DNA from: Streptomyces griseus subsp. griseus | Lineage (GTDB): Bacteria > Actinomycetota > Actinomycetes > Streptomycetales > Streptomycetaceae | DNA: 64,000 nt | Reading direction: 5' to 3' | NCBI RefSeq assembly: GCF_000720255.1 | Contig: NZ_JOJE01000011.1 | Location: 289,140-353,139 of the forward strand | Part shown: positions 1 through 7,049 of the stretch, piece after piece | Layout of the letters: every line of letters begins with the position of its first letter | Position numbering within the stretch: the stretch's first letter is position 1 | Position numbers and translations under genes: made by a program | The notes under the pieces: generated by a model | What the model was told of the DNA's origin: nothing | Databases searched by the model: none | What the model saw: only the letters and a program-made list of their open reading frames with translations

Positions 1-632
1 CCGAACTGCGCGCCCGCACCGACACGTCGTACACCCTCGACGACGCCTTCCGCTCCGATGAGGCGACCTCCCTCGGTGACTTCGCCGACGGCCGTACGGC
101 GTTCCTGCGCCACTGGCCGTACGCCTACCGCGACCTGCACCAGACGTTCACCGAGGAGCAGCTCGGGGTGGTTCCGCTGCCCGGGCGGGCGGTGCTCGGC
201 GGTCAGAACCTGGCGGTGACCCGGACGTCGGAGCGGTCTGCGGGCGCGGCCGACCTGATCGGGTTCCTCACCAACGCGGACAGCGAGCGCTGCCTCCTGG
301 ACGCCGGGTTCGCCGCGACCCGCACCTCGGTCTACACGGGGGACGTGCGGTGCACGAACGCCCGTGGCTCGGCCGCGACGCCGGCCGCCTCCCCGACGGG
401 CGAGAGCGCCGACCGCATGCCGCGGGACGAGGCGGGACGCCCGAACTACGCGGCCCCCGTCCTGCTCAGGGCCCTGAAGCAGGCGGTCTCCCGCCCGCGC
501 ACCCCTCTCTACGGCGCCTTCACCCAGACCTTCACCACCGAGCTGAGCGCACTGTTCGGCGAGGCGCCGCCGACCGACGCGGAACTGGCCGGCCGCCTGG
601 ACGCCGCCCTGCGCAGGGCGCTGCCCGACTGA
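1..632 (+). CDS. Extracellular solute-binding protein, C-terminal part
   Basis: The gene enters from the left edge; its reading frame is open from base 3 and ends at TGA 630-632, so about 209 residues are visible. The pattern fits the C-terminal lobe of a family 1 ABC sugar-binding protein: a helix with RTAFLRHWPYAY, a strand with VVPLPG, then the LGGQNLAVT segment and a helix resembling the usual batch of residues before the final helices. Such lipoproteins deliver a sugar to a membrane permease. The N-terminal lobe, lipobox and partner permease genes lie outside the window, so substrate cannot be inferred. Confidence 0.6.
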   Translation, partial: ELRARTDTSYTLDDAFRSDEATSLGDFADGRTAFLRHWPYAYRDLHQTFTEEQLGVVPLPGRAVLGGQNLAVTRTSERSAGAADLIGFLTNADSERCLLDAGFAATRTSVYTGDVRCTNARGSAATPAASPTGESADRMPRDEAGRPNYAAPVLLRALKQAVSRPRTPLYGAFTQTFTTELSALFGEAPPTDAELAGRLDAALRRALPD

Positions 633-637
633 GCGGG

Positions 638-684
638 CGACCGAGCGGCCGACCGAGCGGCCGACCGAGCGGCCGACCGAGCGG
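638..684. repeat. 12-nt tandem repeat, four copies
   Basis: Four near-perfect head-to-tail copies of CGACCGAGCGGC fill the gap between the convergent stop codons at 632 and 708. No stem-loop terminator was recognised in the gap. The 12-nt period would keep any reading frame, but no gene is likely here. Similar 12-nt and 9-nt repeats recur at 13099 and 8485. Confidence 0.8.
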
Positions 685-707
685 TCAGCGGGCCGGGGAG
701 GTGCCGG

Positions 708-917
708 TCACTTCCCCTGGACGTGCTGTGCGGTCGGTGCGGCCGGGGGGTCCTCGCCCGCGCCGGCCGGGCCGACGCCGGCGGCGGTGAGCAGGGCCGT
801 CACGGCGATGACGGCCGCGGCGACGGCACGGGCCACGGGGGCCGCGCCGCTCGGGCGGAGCCGGGAGCCGACGAGGTCGGAGGGGCTTTCGTAGCGGGTG
901 GATATGCCTTCGTGCAC
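708..917 (-). CDS. Small exported protein, possible signalling-peptide precursor
   Basis: A 69-residue protein starting at GTG 915-917, with GAGG five bases upstream. It has a short basic N-terminal part, one hydrophobic segment (residues about 31-53, rich in Ala/Val) ending in a signal-peptidase-like AGA/AGAG, and a 15-residue hydrophilic tail beginning EDPPAAPTAQ. I do not recognise a family. It is divergent from the XRE-TPR regulator at 1065, with the palindrome at 989-1008 between them. Secretory N-terminus plus short tail next to a TPR regulator is the layout of RRNPP peptide-quorum-sensing pairs; that role is inference. It may equally be a simple membrane-anchored small protein. Confidence 0.55.
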   Translation of the reverse strand: MHEGISTRYESPSDLVGSRLRPSGAAPVARAVAAAVIAVTALLTAAGVGPAGAGEDPPAAPTAQHVQGK

Positions 918-988
918 GGCAACCTCGCAACGACGGTGGGGGGTGGGCGGTGGAGCGGATCAGGTAATTACAGCAATGTGTTAAGCAC

Positions 989-1008
989 GGTTAATCCGCC
1001 GATTAACC
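989..1008. promoter_or_regulatory. Perfect palindrome, candidate operator of the XRE-TPR regulator
   Basis: GGTTAATC and GATTAACC form a perfect 8-bp inverted repeat around CGCC. The surrounding bases 960-1008 are much richer in A+T than the genes, as expected for a promoter. It lies about 57 bases upstream of the GTG start at 1065 and about 72 bases upstream of the divergent small gene, so one regulator could control both. Confidence 0.6.
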
Positions 1009-1064
1009 TAGGGGTTGCCGTAGGTCAACGGCAAGAGGGCCCATGGGAGTTGGGGAGCCGAAGC

Positions 1065-2408
1065 GTGGTCGAGCGAGACGGTCCCGAGGTCATCGGGCGG
1101 CGGGTTCAGCGGCTGCGCGTCGAACGCGGGCTCACCCAGCGCCAGTTGGCCGAGCCGACGTACACCCCCGCCTACGTCTCCACCCTGGAGGCGGGTCGGG
1201 TACGGCCCTCCGACGCGGCGCTCAAGCACCTCGCCGGACGACTCGGCGTCGAGTTCGAGGAGTTGGCCACCGGCCGCTCCGCCCGTCTCGTCACCGACCT
1301 TCGGCTGCGGCTCACCGAGGCGCAGCGCACCCTCGCCACCGGAGAGACCGAGGAGGCCGCCGAGCGGTACGCCGAGCTGCTCACCGAGGCGGAGACGCAC
1401 AGGCTCGTCGACGAGCAGGCCACCGCGCTGCTCGGGCTCGGGGAGTGCGTGATCGAGCTGGGCGAGCTGGAGGCGGCCCGGGTGTACTTCGAGCGGGCGG
1501 AGGCCTGTCTCGCCGACGCACCCCTGCCGGTACGCGTCCCGGCCCTGCGCGGGCGGGCCGTCGCGCACTACCTCGCCGGTGAACTCCGGTACGCGGTCTA
1601 CCTGCTGGAGTCCACCCTCGACGAGCTGAACCGCGGCGGGCTGCACGACCCCGACGCGCTGCTGCTGCTGTACGCCTCGGTCATCGGTCCCTACATGGAC
1701 ATGGGCGCCCACGCCCGCGCCGCCCAGGCCGCCGAGTTCGCCCTCGCCCTCGCGCCCCAGGTCGCCGAGCCCGCGCTGGTCGCCCGTATGCACCGCTCCG
1801 TCGCCCGTACGCTCCTCGCGGAGGGCCGGGTCGCCGAGGCCGACGCCTCGCTCGCCAAGGCAGCCGAGCTGTACCGGCAGCTCCAGATCCGTACCGAGCT
1901 GGCCAACTGCCACTGGATGCGCGGGTACGTGTACGCGCAGAACGGCGAACTCGACCGCTCCGAGAGCGAGCTGCGGGTCGCTCTCACCATGCTCTCGGCC
2001 AGGCGCGCCGTCCTCTACAGCAGTCAGGTCGCCGTCGAACTGGCCGACGTCCTGCATCGCCGCGGCAAGTCCGAGGAGGCCGCGGAACTGCTGCACGGGG
2101 TACTGAGCGACCTCAGCCCCGAGCGCGGCGCCCTGCACTCCGCCGCCGCCCACCGCCTGCTCGGCATCATCGCCGAGGACGCCCGGGACACCGAGGCCGC
2201 CGAGGAGCACTACGTCCGCGCCCTCAGCCTCCTGGAGCGCGCCGGGGCCGCCGGGGACCTCGCGGACCTGTGTCGCCTGCTCGGTGACCTGCTGCGCCGT
2301 ACCGGCCGCGTGGAGGCGGCCCTGGACGCCTACCGCACCGGCCTCGGCCACCGCACGGCCCCGGGCACGACGACCCTGGGCCCGGCCCCCGCCCAGCCGC
2401 CCCTCTGA
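1065..2408 (+). CDS. XRE-family regulator with C-terminal TPR repeats
   Basis: A 447-residue protein. Residues about 6-60 form a helix-turn-helix (RRVQRLRVERGLTQRQLAEP, then YVSTLEAGRVRPS). The rest is alpha-helical with repeated A/L/Y patterns of tetratricopeptide type (for example YAELLTEAETH, EARVYF-like and AAEEHYVRALSLLERAG). XRE plus TPR is the architecture of peptide-sensing RRNPP regulators, and also of many streptomycete regulators with unknown ligands. The GTG at 1065 is chosen because a GGGAG lies just upstream and the helix-turn-helix starts directly after; the frame is open further upstream, but that stretch is promoter. A divergent exported small protein and a palindrome lie next to it. 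Confidence 0.75.
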   Translation: MVERDGPEVIGRRVQRLRVERGLTQRQLAEPTYTPAYVSTLEAGRVRPSDAALKHLAGRLGVEFEELATGRSARLVTDLRLRLTEAQRTLATGETEEAAERYAELLTEAETHRLVDEQATALLGLGECVIELGELEAARVYFERAEACLADAPLPVRVPALRGRAVAHYLAGELRYAVYLLESTLDELNRGGLHDPDALLLLYASVIGPYMDMGAHARAAQAAEFALALAPQVAEPALVARMHRSVARTLLAEGRVAEADASLAKAAELYRQLQIRTELANCHWMRGYVYAQNGELDRSESELRVALTMLSARRAVLYSSQVAVELADVLHRRGKSEEAAELLHGVLSDLSPERGALHSAAAHRLLGIIAEDARDTEAAEEHYVRALSLLERAGAAGDLADLCRLLGDLLRRTGRVEAALDAYRTGLGHRTAPGTTTLGPAPAQPPL

Positions 2409-2455
2409 CCCCGGGGCGTTTCGGCGGTACGGGCAGAGACCACTTCCCGGGGCGT

Positions 2456-3232
2456 TCACACCTGCTTCCGCCCCTGTCTGCGTACCTCCGCCACGCGCGC
2501 CGCGCCGATCTCGACGGCCGCCCGGGTGACGGACTCGTAGACCTCGCCGACGCCGCCGTTGGTGACGGTGATCGTGTCGTCGCCGACGCGGACCGCGGCG
2601 ATGTACACGGTGAGCTCGGTGTAGTCGCCGTCCGGTGTCTCGCTGCCCAGGGTCACGCGCAGGGCCTGCCGGGCGTCGCCCACGTCCGGCAGGCCTGCCT
2701 CCTCGACCGTGCCGGACTGCACGCGGCCCCCGGCGGCCTTCGCCCGGAACTCGGCACACGTCCGCGGCAGTGTCCGCAGCCAGGCCAGTGTGCGGTCCAC
2801 CTCCGCGGGGGCCTGGGTGATGACCTGGTAATGCAGCTGGGCCTGGTACCAGTCGTCGTCGAGACCGGAGACCGCCAGGATCCGCTCGGTCGGCCCGAAC
2901 AGTTCCTCGGCGTACAGCGCGTCCAGCAGCCGCCCGCAGTCGGGGACGTCCGCCGACGCCTTGAGCAGCCCGTCCCGCCAGGTCGCCGCGCCCTGGGTGG
3001 GAGTCCAGGGCTCCCCCAGATCGCCCGCCGTGACCAGCGCGGCCTGCGCCTGCGCGGCGGTGAGCGCGGGCGCGCCCGCGGGCGAGGGCGAGGCGGCGGA
3101 GGGCCGCCCGGCGCGGGGGGAGGCCGCGGCCGCCGCGCCGGACCCGTCGGCGGAACACGCGGTCACGGTCAGCAGAGCGGTGAGCGCGAGCGCCGAGGAC
3201 ATGACGACGGCACGGGCCGGGGGACACGACAT
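2456..3232 (-). CDS. Lipoprotein, PknH-sensor-like
   Basis: A 258-residue protein with a signal peptide ending in a lipobox (LTVTACS), an Ala/Pro/Ser linker, then a globular domain with two likely disulfide cysteines (PDCGRLLD and RTCAEF). The alternation of charged strands resembles the PknH-type extracellular sensor fold of actinobacterial lipoproteins; this is a pattern-level guess. The ATG at 3230-3232 is chosen because AGGAGG lies at ideal spacing; the frame runs further upstream without a signal sequence. It is convergent with the XRE-TPR gene and divergent from the threonine leader. Confidence 0.65.
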   Translation of the reverse strand: MSCPPARAVVMSSALALTALLTVTACSADGSGAAAAASPRAGRPSAASPSPAGAPALTAAQAQAALVTAGDLGEPWTPTQGAATWRDGLLKASADVPDCGRLLDALYAEELFGPTERILAVSGLDDDWYQAQLHYQVITQAPAEVDRTLAWLRTLPRTCAEFRAKAAGGRVQSGTVEEAGLPDVGDARQALRVTLGSETPDGDYTELTVYIAAVRVGDDTITVTNGGVGEVYESVTRAAVEIGAARVAEVRRQGRKQV

Positions 3233-3410
3233 CCGGGAGCCTCCTGGGGAAAGGGCAACCGCCAAGATCGGTTGGCCCTTCCACGGCACCACCGCCTCCG
3301 GCAACCGACCAGCGCGGCGGTCCGTCCGGGTGAGGCACCTGAGCCCGGGTGGGGAAACCGGCGCCGAAAACCCGTCGCGCCCTCCCCGCCCCCTTGCTAC
3401 GGTCACCCGC

Positions 3411-3488
3411 ATGCAGCGTGCCTGTCCTCCCTCCCAGTCTCCGTACCCGTCCCTCACGACGACGCCGGACCCTGTCCCGGCGCGCTGA
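3411..3488 (+). CDS. Threonine leader peptide of the ThrRS attenuator
   Basis: A 25-codon open frame, ATG 3411 to TGA 3486-3488, contains three consecutive ACG threonine codons (residues 16-18, 3456-3464) in the sequence SLTTTPD. It ends 15 bases before a perfect 13-bp hairpin and 88 bases before a threonyl-tRNA synthetase gene. A TACGGT hexamer at 3398-3403 places a likely transcription start at about the ATG, so the leader would be leaderless, as known for several streptomycete amino-acid leader peptides. Ribosome stalling at the Thr codons when charged tRNA-Thr is scarce would be expected to prevent terminator formation. The role is inferred from layout. Confidence 0.72.
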   Translation: MQRACPPSQSPYPSLTTTPDPVPAR

Positions 3489-3503
3489 CACCTGATCCAG
3501 TCC

Positions 3504-3533
3504 GAAGCCCCGGGGCGAGTGCCCCGGGGCTTC
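3504..3533 (+). terminator. Attenuator hairpin upstream of ThrRS
   Basis: GAAGCCCCGGGGC (3504-3516) and its exact complement (3521-3533) form a 13-bp stem with a GAGT loop. It sits between the Thr leader stop and the synthetase Shine-Dalgarno. No long T run follows, which is common in high-G+C terminators. GTCCG at 3500-3504 could pair with CGGAC at 3466-3470 just behind the Thr codons, and CGTCGT at 3533-3538 with the ACG run itself; these are possible competing pairings but were not folded computationally. Confidence 0.75.
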
Positions 3534-3576
3534 GTCGTCCCTCCGGCCCTTCGCCCCTTCAGTGAAGGAGCCTGCC

Positions 3577-4797
3577 ATGCGGGACCACCGCCGACTCGGC
3601 CGTGAACTCGAACTGTTCGACACCGACCCCCTGATGGGCGCGGGCCTGCCGTACTGGCTGCCCGACGGAGCCGTCGTACGGCACACCCTGGAGGAGTACG
3701 TACGGGACGCCGAACGCGCCGCCGGGTACCGGCACGTGTACTCGCCGGTCCTCGGCAAGCGCGAGCTGTACGAGACCTCGGGGCACTGGGACCACTACAG
3801 CGACGACATGTTCCCGCCCATGGAGCTGGGAGCGGAACAGGTCGTGCTCAGGCCCAGCCTCTGCCCCCACCACGCCCTCATCTACCGCTCCCGCTCCCAC
3901 AGCTACCGCGAACTGCCACTGAGGCTGGCCGAGCTGGGCGGCATGTACCGCTCGGAGCTGTCCGGTGTCCTCGGCGGTCTGACCCGCGTACGGTCCATCC
4001 AGCTCAACGACGCCCACATCTTCTGCACCCTCGACCAGGCCGTCGACGAGGCCCGCGCCGCCCTGGAACTGATCGGTCGCGCCTACGCCGACCTCGGCAT
4101 CCGCGCGTCCCGCCACCGCCTCTCGCTGCCGGGCGAGGGCGGCAAGTACGTCGCCGACCCCGCTCTGTGGAGCCGGGCCACCGCACTGCTCAGGGAGGTC
4201 CTGGACGGCTCCGGCATCGCCTACGAGGAGGCCGAGGGGGAGGCCGCCTTCTACGGCCCGAAGATCGACGTGCAGATCGAGGACCGGGCCGGCCGCGAGG
4301 CCACCCTGTCCACCGTCCAGATCGACTTCCACCAGCCCGAACGCTTCGACCTGCACTACATCGGCGCCGACGGCGCCAAACACCGGCCCGTCATGGTGCA
4401 CCGCAGCGTCATCGGCAGCGTGGAGCGCGCGGTCGCCCACCTCATCGAGGAGCACGGCGGCGCCTTCCCGGTCTGGCTCGCCCCCGAGCAGCTGGCCGTG
4501 CTGCCGGTGGCTCAGGCGCAGGTGGAGCGGGCGGAGGAGGTGGTCCGACGGGCCGTCGAACACGGCCTGCGGGCACGCCTCCACGGCCCTGAGGACGGCA
4601 CCCTGGGCGCCCGCGTCCGGGCCGCCCGGCTGGTGCCGTACCAGGCGGTGATCGGGGAGCGGGAGGCCGACGGCGACCTGGTGGCCGTACGGCTGCGGGA
4701 CGGGCGGCGGATCGGGGCGCTGTCCGGCGCGGAGCTGGTGCGGCGGATCGGGGAGCGGGTCCGGGCGCGCGGTACCGGCCTGTGGGAATCCGCTTGA
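3577..4797 (+). CDS. thrS: Short threonyl-tRNA synthetase without editing domains
   Basis: A 406-residue class II synthetase that charges tRNA-Thr. The catalytic core is complete: the zinc ligands are visible as Cys96 (RPSLCPHH), His147 (NDAHIFC) and His275 (VMVHRSVIGS), and the anticodon-binding domain follows (from about residue 295, VWLAPEQLAVLPV). The N-terminal TGS and editing domains of ordinary ThrRS (about 640 residues) are absent, so it should not clear Ser-tRNA-Thr. AAGGAG at 3565-3570 fixes the start at ATG 3577. The leader and attenuator upstream suggest expression on threonyl-tRNA starvation. It is probably a second, inducible ThrRS, as known for resistance to ThrRS inhibitors; the housekeeping gene is not in this window. 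Confidence 0.85.
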   Translation: MRDHRRLGRELELFDTDPLMGAGLPYWLPDGAVVRHTLEEYVRDAERAAGYRHVYSPVLGKRELYETSGHWDHYSDDMFPPMELGAEQVVLRPSLCPHHALIYRSRSHSYRELPLRLAELGGMYRSELSGVLGGLTRVRSIQLNDAHIFCTLDQAVDEARAALELIGRAYADLGIRASRHRLSLPGEGGKYVADPALWSRATALLREVLDGSGIAYEEAEGEAAFYGPKIDVQIEDRAGREATLSTVQIDFHQPERFDLHYIGADGAKHRPVMVHRSVIGSVERAVAHLIEEHGGAFPVWLAPEQLAVLPVAQAQVERAEEVVRRAVEHGLRARLHGPEDGTLGARVRAARLVPYQAVIGEREADGDLVAVRLRDGRRIGALSGAELVRRIGERVRARGTGLWESA

Positions 4798-4860
4798 TCC
4801 GCGTAGGGTCCGTAACGGACCGACGCTTCGTGCGCGCCCCGGGTGGAAGGAGCCCTCGCC

Positions 4861-5814
4861 GTGACCACCGACCGGCCCCTACCGGTGATCATCGACTGCG
4901 ACACCGGTATCGACGACGCCCTTGCCCTGCTGTTCGCGATCCGCCACCCGGGCCTCGACCTGCGGGCGGTGACCTGCGTGGCGGGGAACACCGACGTCGA
5001 CGGGGTCGTCCGCAACACCCTCACCGTCCTGGAGCAGGCGGGCGCCCCGGACATCCCCGTCGCCCGGGGCGCCGAGCGCCCGCTGATCGAGTCCGTCCGC
5101 AGGGCTCCCGTGCACGGCCAGGACGGCATGGGCGACCTCGGCCTGCCCGCGCCGGCCCGCACGTCGGCCGACATGGACGCGGTGACGCTGCTGCGCCGCG
5201 AGATCCTCGCCTCCCCGCACCCGGTCACGCTGATCCCCACCGCCCCCCTGACCAACATCGCGCTGTTGCTGCGCACGCACCCGGAGGTGGTGCGCAACAT
5301 CGAGCGGATCGTGTTCATGGGCGGCGCGGTGGCCACCGGGAACGCCACGCCCGTCGCCGAGTTCAACGTCTGGCACGACCCGGAGGCCGCCGCGATCCTG
5401 CTGACCGCCGGCGTGCCGATCACGATGTACGGGCTGGACGTGTTCCAGCGGGTCGTCGTCCCGGGGCCGGACGTACGGCGGCTGCGCGCGAGCTCGGAGC
5501 CCGGGACCCGCCTGGCCGGCGAACTGCTCGCCCACCGCGGCCCGGTCACCGACGAGCAGGACCCCGGCGGCGGCCTCGGTGACGCGGGCGCGGTCTGCGC
5601 GGTCGTGGACCCGGAGGGGATCACCACCGAGCTCCTCCCGGTCGAGGTCTCCCTCGCACCCGGACCCACCCGCGGCCAGACCGTCGTCGACCGCCGCCCC
5701 CGCCCCGGCGAGGCCGAGATACACCACGGCACCCGCGAACAGCCCCTGCTGGACGTGGCGCTCGGCGTGGACGTGGAGCGGTACGTGAAGCTGTGGCTGA
5801 CGGCGGTGGAGTAG
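4861..5814 (+). CDS. Inosine-uridine-type nucleoside hydrolase
   Basis: A 317-residue enzyme that hydrolyses the N-glycosidic bond of ribonucleosides. The family signature is at the N-terminus (VIIDCDTGIDDALAL, calcium-binding aspartates), followed by LTNIALLL, the MGGA strand and FNVWHDPEAA. The GTG at 4861 is chosen because GGAAGGA lies about nine bases upstream. It follows the ThrRS gene by 63 bases on the same strand and may be co-transcribed. The hairpin at 5823 ends the unit. Confidence 0.85.
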   Translation: MTTDRPLPVIIDCDTGIDDALALLFAIRHPGLDLRAVTCVAGNTDVDGVVRNTLTVLEQAGAPDIPVARGAERPLIESVRRAPVHGQDGMGDLGLPAPARTSADMDAVTLLRREILASPHPVTLIPTAPLTNIALLLRTHPEVVRNIERIVFMGGAVATGNATPVAEFNVWHDPEAAAILLTAGVPITMYGLDVFQRVVVPGPDVRRLRASSEPGTRLAGELLAHRGPVTDEQDPGGGLGDAGAVCAVVDPEGITTELLPVEVSLAPGPTRGQTVVDRRPRPGEAEIHHGTREQPLLDVALGVDVERYVKLWLTAVE

Positions 5815-5822
5815 GCCCGCGA

Positions 5823-5859
5823 GGTTAGGACTACGCCCCTTAGGGGTGTAGTCCTAACC
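5823..5859. terminator. Long hairpin after the nucleoside hydrolase gene
   Basis: GGTTAGGACTACGCCCC (5823-5839) pairs with 5843-5859 over 17 positions with one G-U pair, around the loop TTA. It starts nine bases after the stop codon and can serve as a strong factor-independent terminator in either direction. It also marks the left boundary of the IS630-derived element that begins at 5906. Confidence 0.7.
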
Positions 5860-5905
5860 GGCACGCCGGATTCGGGCGATGCCGACGGCCGTTCTGCCGT
5901 AGCTG

Positions 5906-5925
5906 GTGCTCTGACCGGGAAGGTT
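5906..5925 (+). repeat. Left terminal inverted repeat of the IS630-derived element
   Basis: GTGCTCTGACCGGGAAGGTT, exactly complementary to 7030-7049. A 15-base segment beginning at 5940 (TCGCTTCGTCAGCCT) resembles the transposase 3' end at 6601-6615, so the acetyltransferase is bracketed by short direct repeats of the old IS end. Confidence 0.8.
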
Positions 5926-6046
5926 CGCCGGGTCGGTGGTCGCTTCGTCAGCCTTGGAGCCAGCCGTGCAATCTCCTTTGAGCGGCGGCAGCAGTCCCGA
6001 AGAAAATGGATTGCCTTGCGGGCAGCTCTCACCTTGGCTGGGCAGC

Positions 6047-6586
6047 ATGGCTGAACTGCGTACCGATCGCCTCGTGCTCCGTCGATGGCAAGACTCCGAC
6101 CTTGAACCGTGGGCGGCGATGAACGCTGATCCCGAGGTTCGGGAGCACTTGGGCGACCTGCTCACCCGTGAACAGAGCGATGCCTCCGTGGCGCAGTTCC
6201 AGGCTGAGTTCGACCAGCGAGGCTACGGATGGTGGGCAGTTCAGTTGCAGGCCACGGGCGAGTTCATCGGCTTCGCGGGCTTGGACCAGGTGGATGATGG
6301 CATGCCGTTCGGGGGGGTGGAGATCGGTTGGAGGCTCGCTCGCTCGGCCTGGGGCCAGGGTTACGCCACCGAGGCCGCCCTGGCCGGCCTGGCCTTTGGC
6401 TTCAAAACGCTTGAACTCCCCGAGATCCTCGCAGTGACGACTGCTACCAACCTCCGTTCCCAAGCAGTGATGCGTCGGGTCGGCATGACCCGCGACCCGG
6501 CTGACGACTTCGACGACCCCACCGCGCCCGAAGGGCCACTGCGTCCGAACGTGCTGTACCGAATCGCGCGTGGTGTGAGGGTCTGA
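6047..6586 (+). CDS. GNAT N-acetyltransferase (RimJ/RimL type), element cargo
   Basis: A 179-residue protein of the GNAT_3 kind, transferring acetyl from acetyl-CoA to an amine. It begins ELRTDRLVLRRWQDSDLEPW and has the acetyl-CoA-binding signature (ARSAWGQGYATEAA, residues about 105-118) and the late NLRSQAVMRRVGM motif. The ATG at 6047 is chosen by homology with the family start; the Shine-Dalgarno is poor. Its base composition is lower in G+C than host genes, and it lies inside IS630-type terminal repeats, both signs of transfer. The substrate is unknown: antibiotic, polyamine or ribosomal protein are all possible. Confidence 0.8.
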   Translation: MAELRTDRLVLRRWQDSDLEPWAAMNADPEVREHLGDLLTREQSDASVAQFQAEFDQRGYGWWAVQLQATGEFIGFAGLDQVDDGMPFGGVEIGWRLARSAWGQGYATEAALAGLAFGFKTLELPEILAVTTATNLRSQAVMRRVGMTRDPADDFDDPTAPEGPLRPNVLYRIARGVRV

Positions 6587-6608
6587 CGCTCTCGGCTCGG
6601 TCGTTTCG

Positions 6609-6965
6609 TCAGGCTGCGGCGGGTGGAGGGCGTCCGTCCCAGCGGATGCCCTTCTCGCTGCGGATGCGGGCGCGTTCGCGACGCTGCGCCGCGAGGACGT
6701 CAGGGTGGCGGGCGTTGGGGTTGCGCCAGCGCAGGTAGGCGTGCAGGGCCCGGGTCTGCACGCTGTGGTTGCGGTGGTTGGAGTTGGCGATCGTGAACTG
6801 CCGCAGTGGCCCGAAATGGGCTTCGATCGGGTTGGCCCAGGAGGCGTAGGTCGGGGTGAAGCACGGCTCGACGCGGTTCTTCTTCGCCCAGCTCCGGCGC
6901 ACGATCTGCTGCAGCTTCCGCCCCTCCTGGTCAGTCAGCCTGCGCAGAGGGACAGGCTCAGCCAC
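6609..6965 (-). pseudogene. IS630-family transposase remnant, internally deleted
   Basis: An open frame of 118 codons from GTG 6963-6965. The first part (EPVPLRRLTDQEGRKLQQIV) is the usual N-terminus of streptomycete IS630 transposases. It is joined directly at RRSWAKKN to the C-terminal quarter (FTPTYASWANPIEAHFGPL, with the last catalytic Glu). The middle, including both catalytic aspartates of the DDE triad, is missing without loss of frame. The junction lies at an RR pair present in both flanks of intact relatives, so deletion by short homology is likely. Inactive. Confidence 0.75.
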
Positions 6966-7029
6966 CCCACACCCCCAGCAGTCGCACAGACGTCTCCGGA
7001 CATCCAACCGCCGGAACCACCAACCGGCC

Positions 7030-7049
7030 AACCTTCCCGGTCAGAGCAC
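7030..7049 (-). repeat. Right terminal inverted repeat of the IS630-derived element
   Basis: Exact inverted copy of 5906-5925. Its outermost base joins the flanking TA to make TAG, the stop codon of the nickel/cobalt permease gene on the minus strand. Confidence 0.8.

Larger units (their letters stand above)
5906..7049. mobile_element. IS630-derived non-autonomous element carrying an acetyltransferase
   Basis: A 20-bp perfect terminal inverted repeat, GTGCTCTGACCGGGAAGGTT, occurs at 5906-5925 and inverted at 7030-7049; the similarity runs on for about 16 more bases with mismatches. The right end abuts a TA dinucleotide (7050-7051), the target of IS630/Tc1 elements; the left flank is TG, perhaps a mutated TA. 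Inside are a GNAT gene on the plus strand and an internally deleted IS630 transposase on the minus strand. The interior is clearly lower in G+C than its surroundings. The transposase cannot work, so any movement would need an enzyme supplied in trans. Confidence 0.75.

Noticed and set aside
1008..3758. 916-codon open frame on the minus strand
   Set aside because: It spans the XRE-TPR gene, lipoprotein and leader in the wrong frame; low-complexity composition.
5823..5859. Outer inverted repeat of the IS630 element
   Set aside because: The hairpin is self-complementary on its own, has no partner at the right end, and lies directly after a stop codon, so terminator is the better reading.
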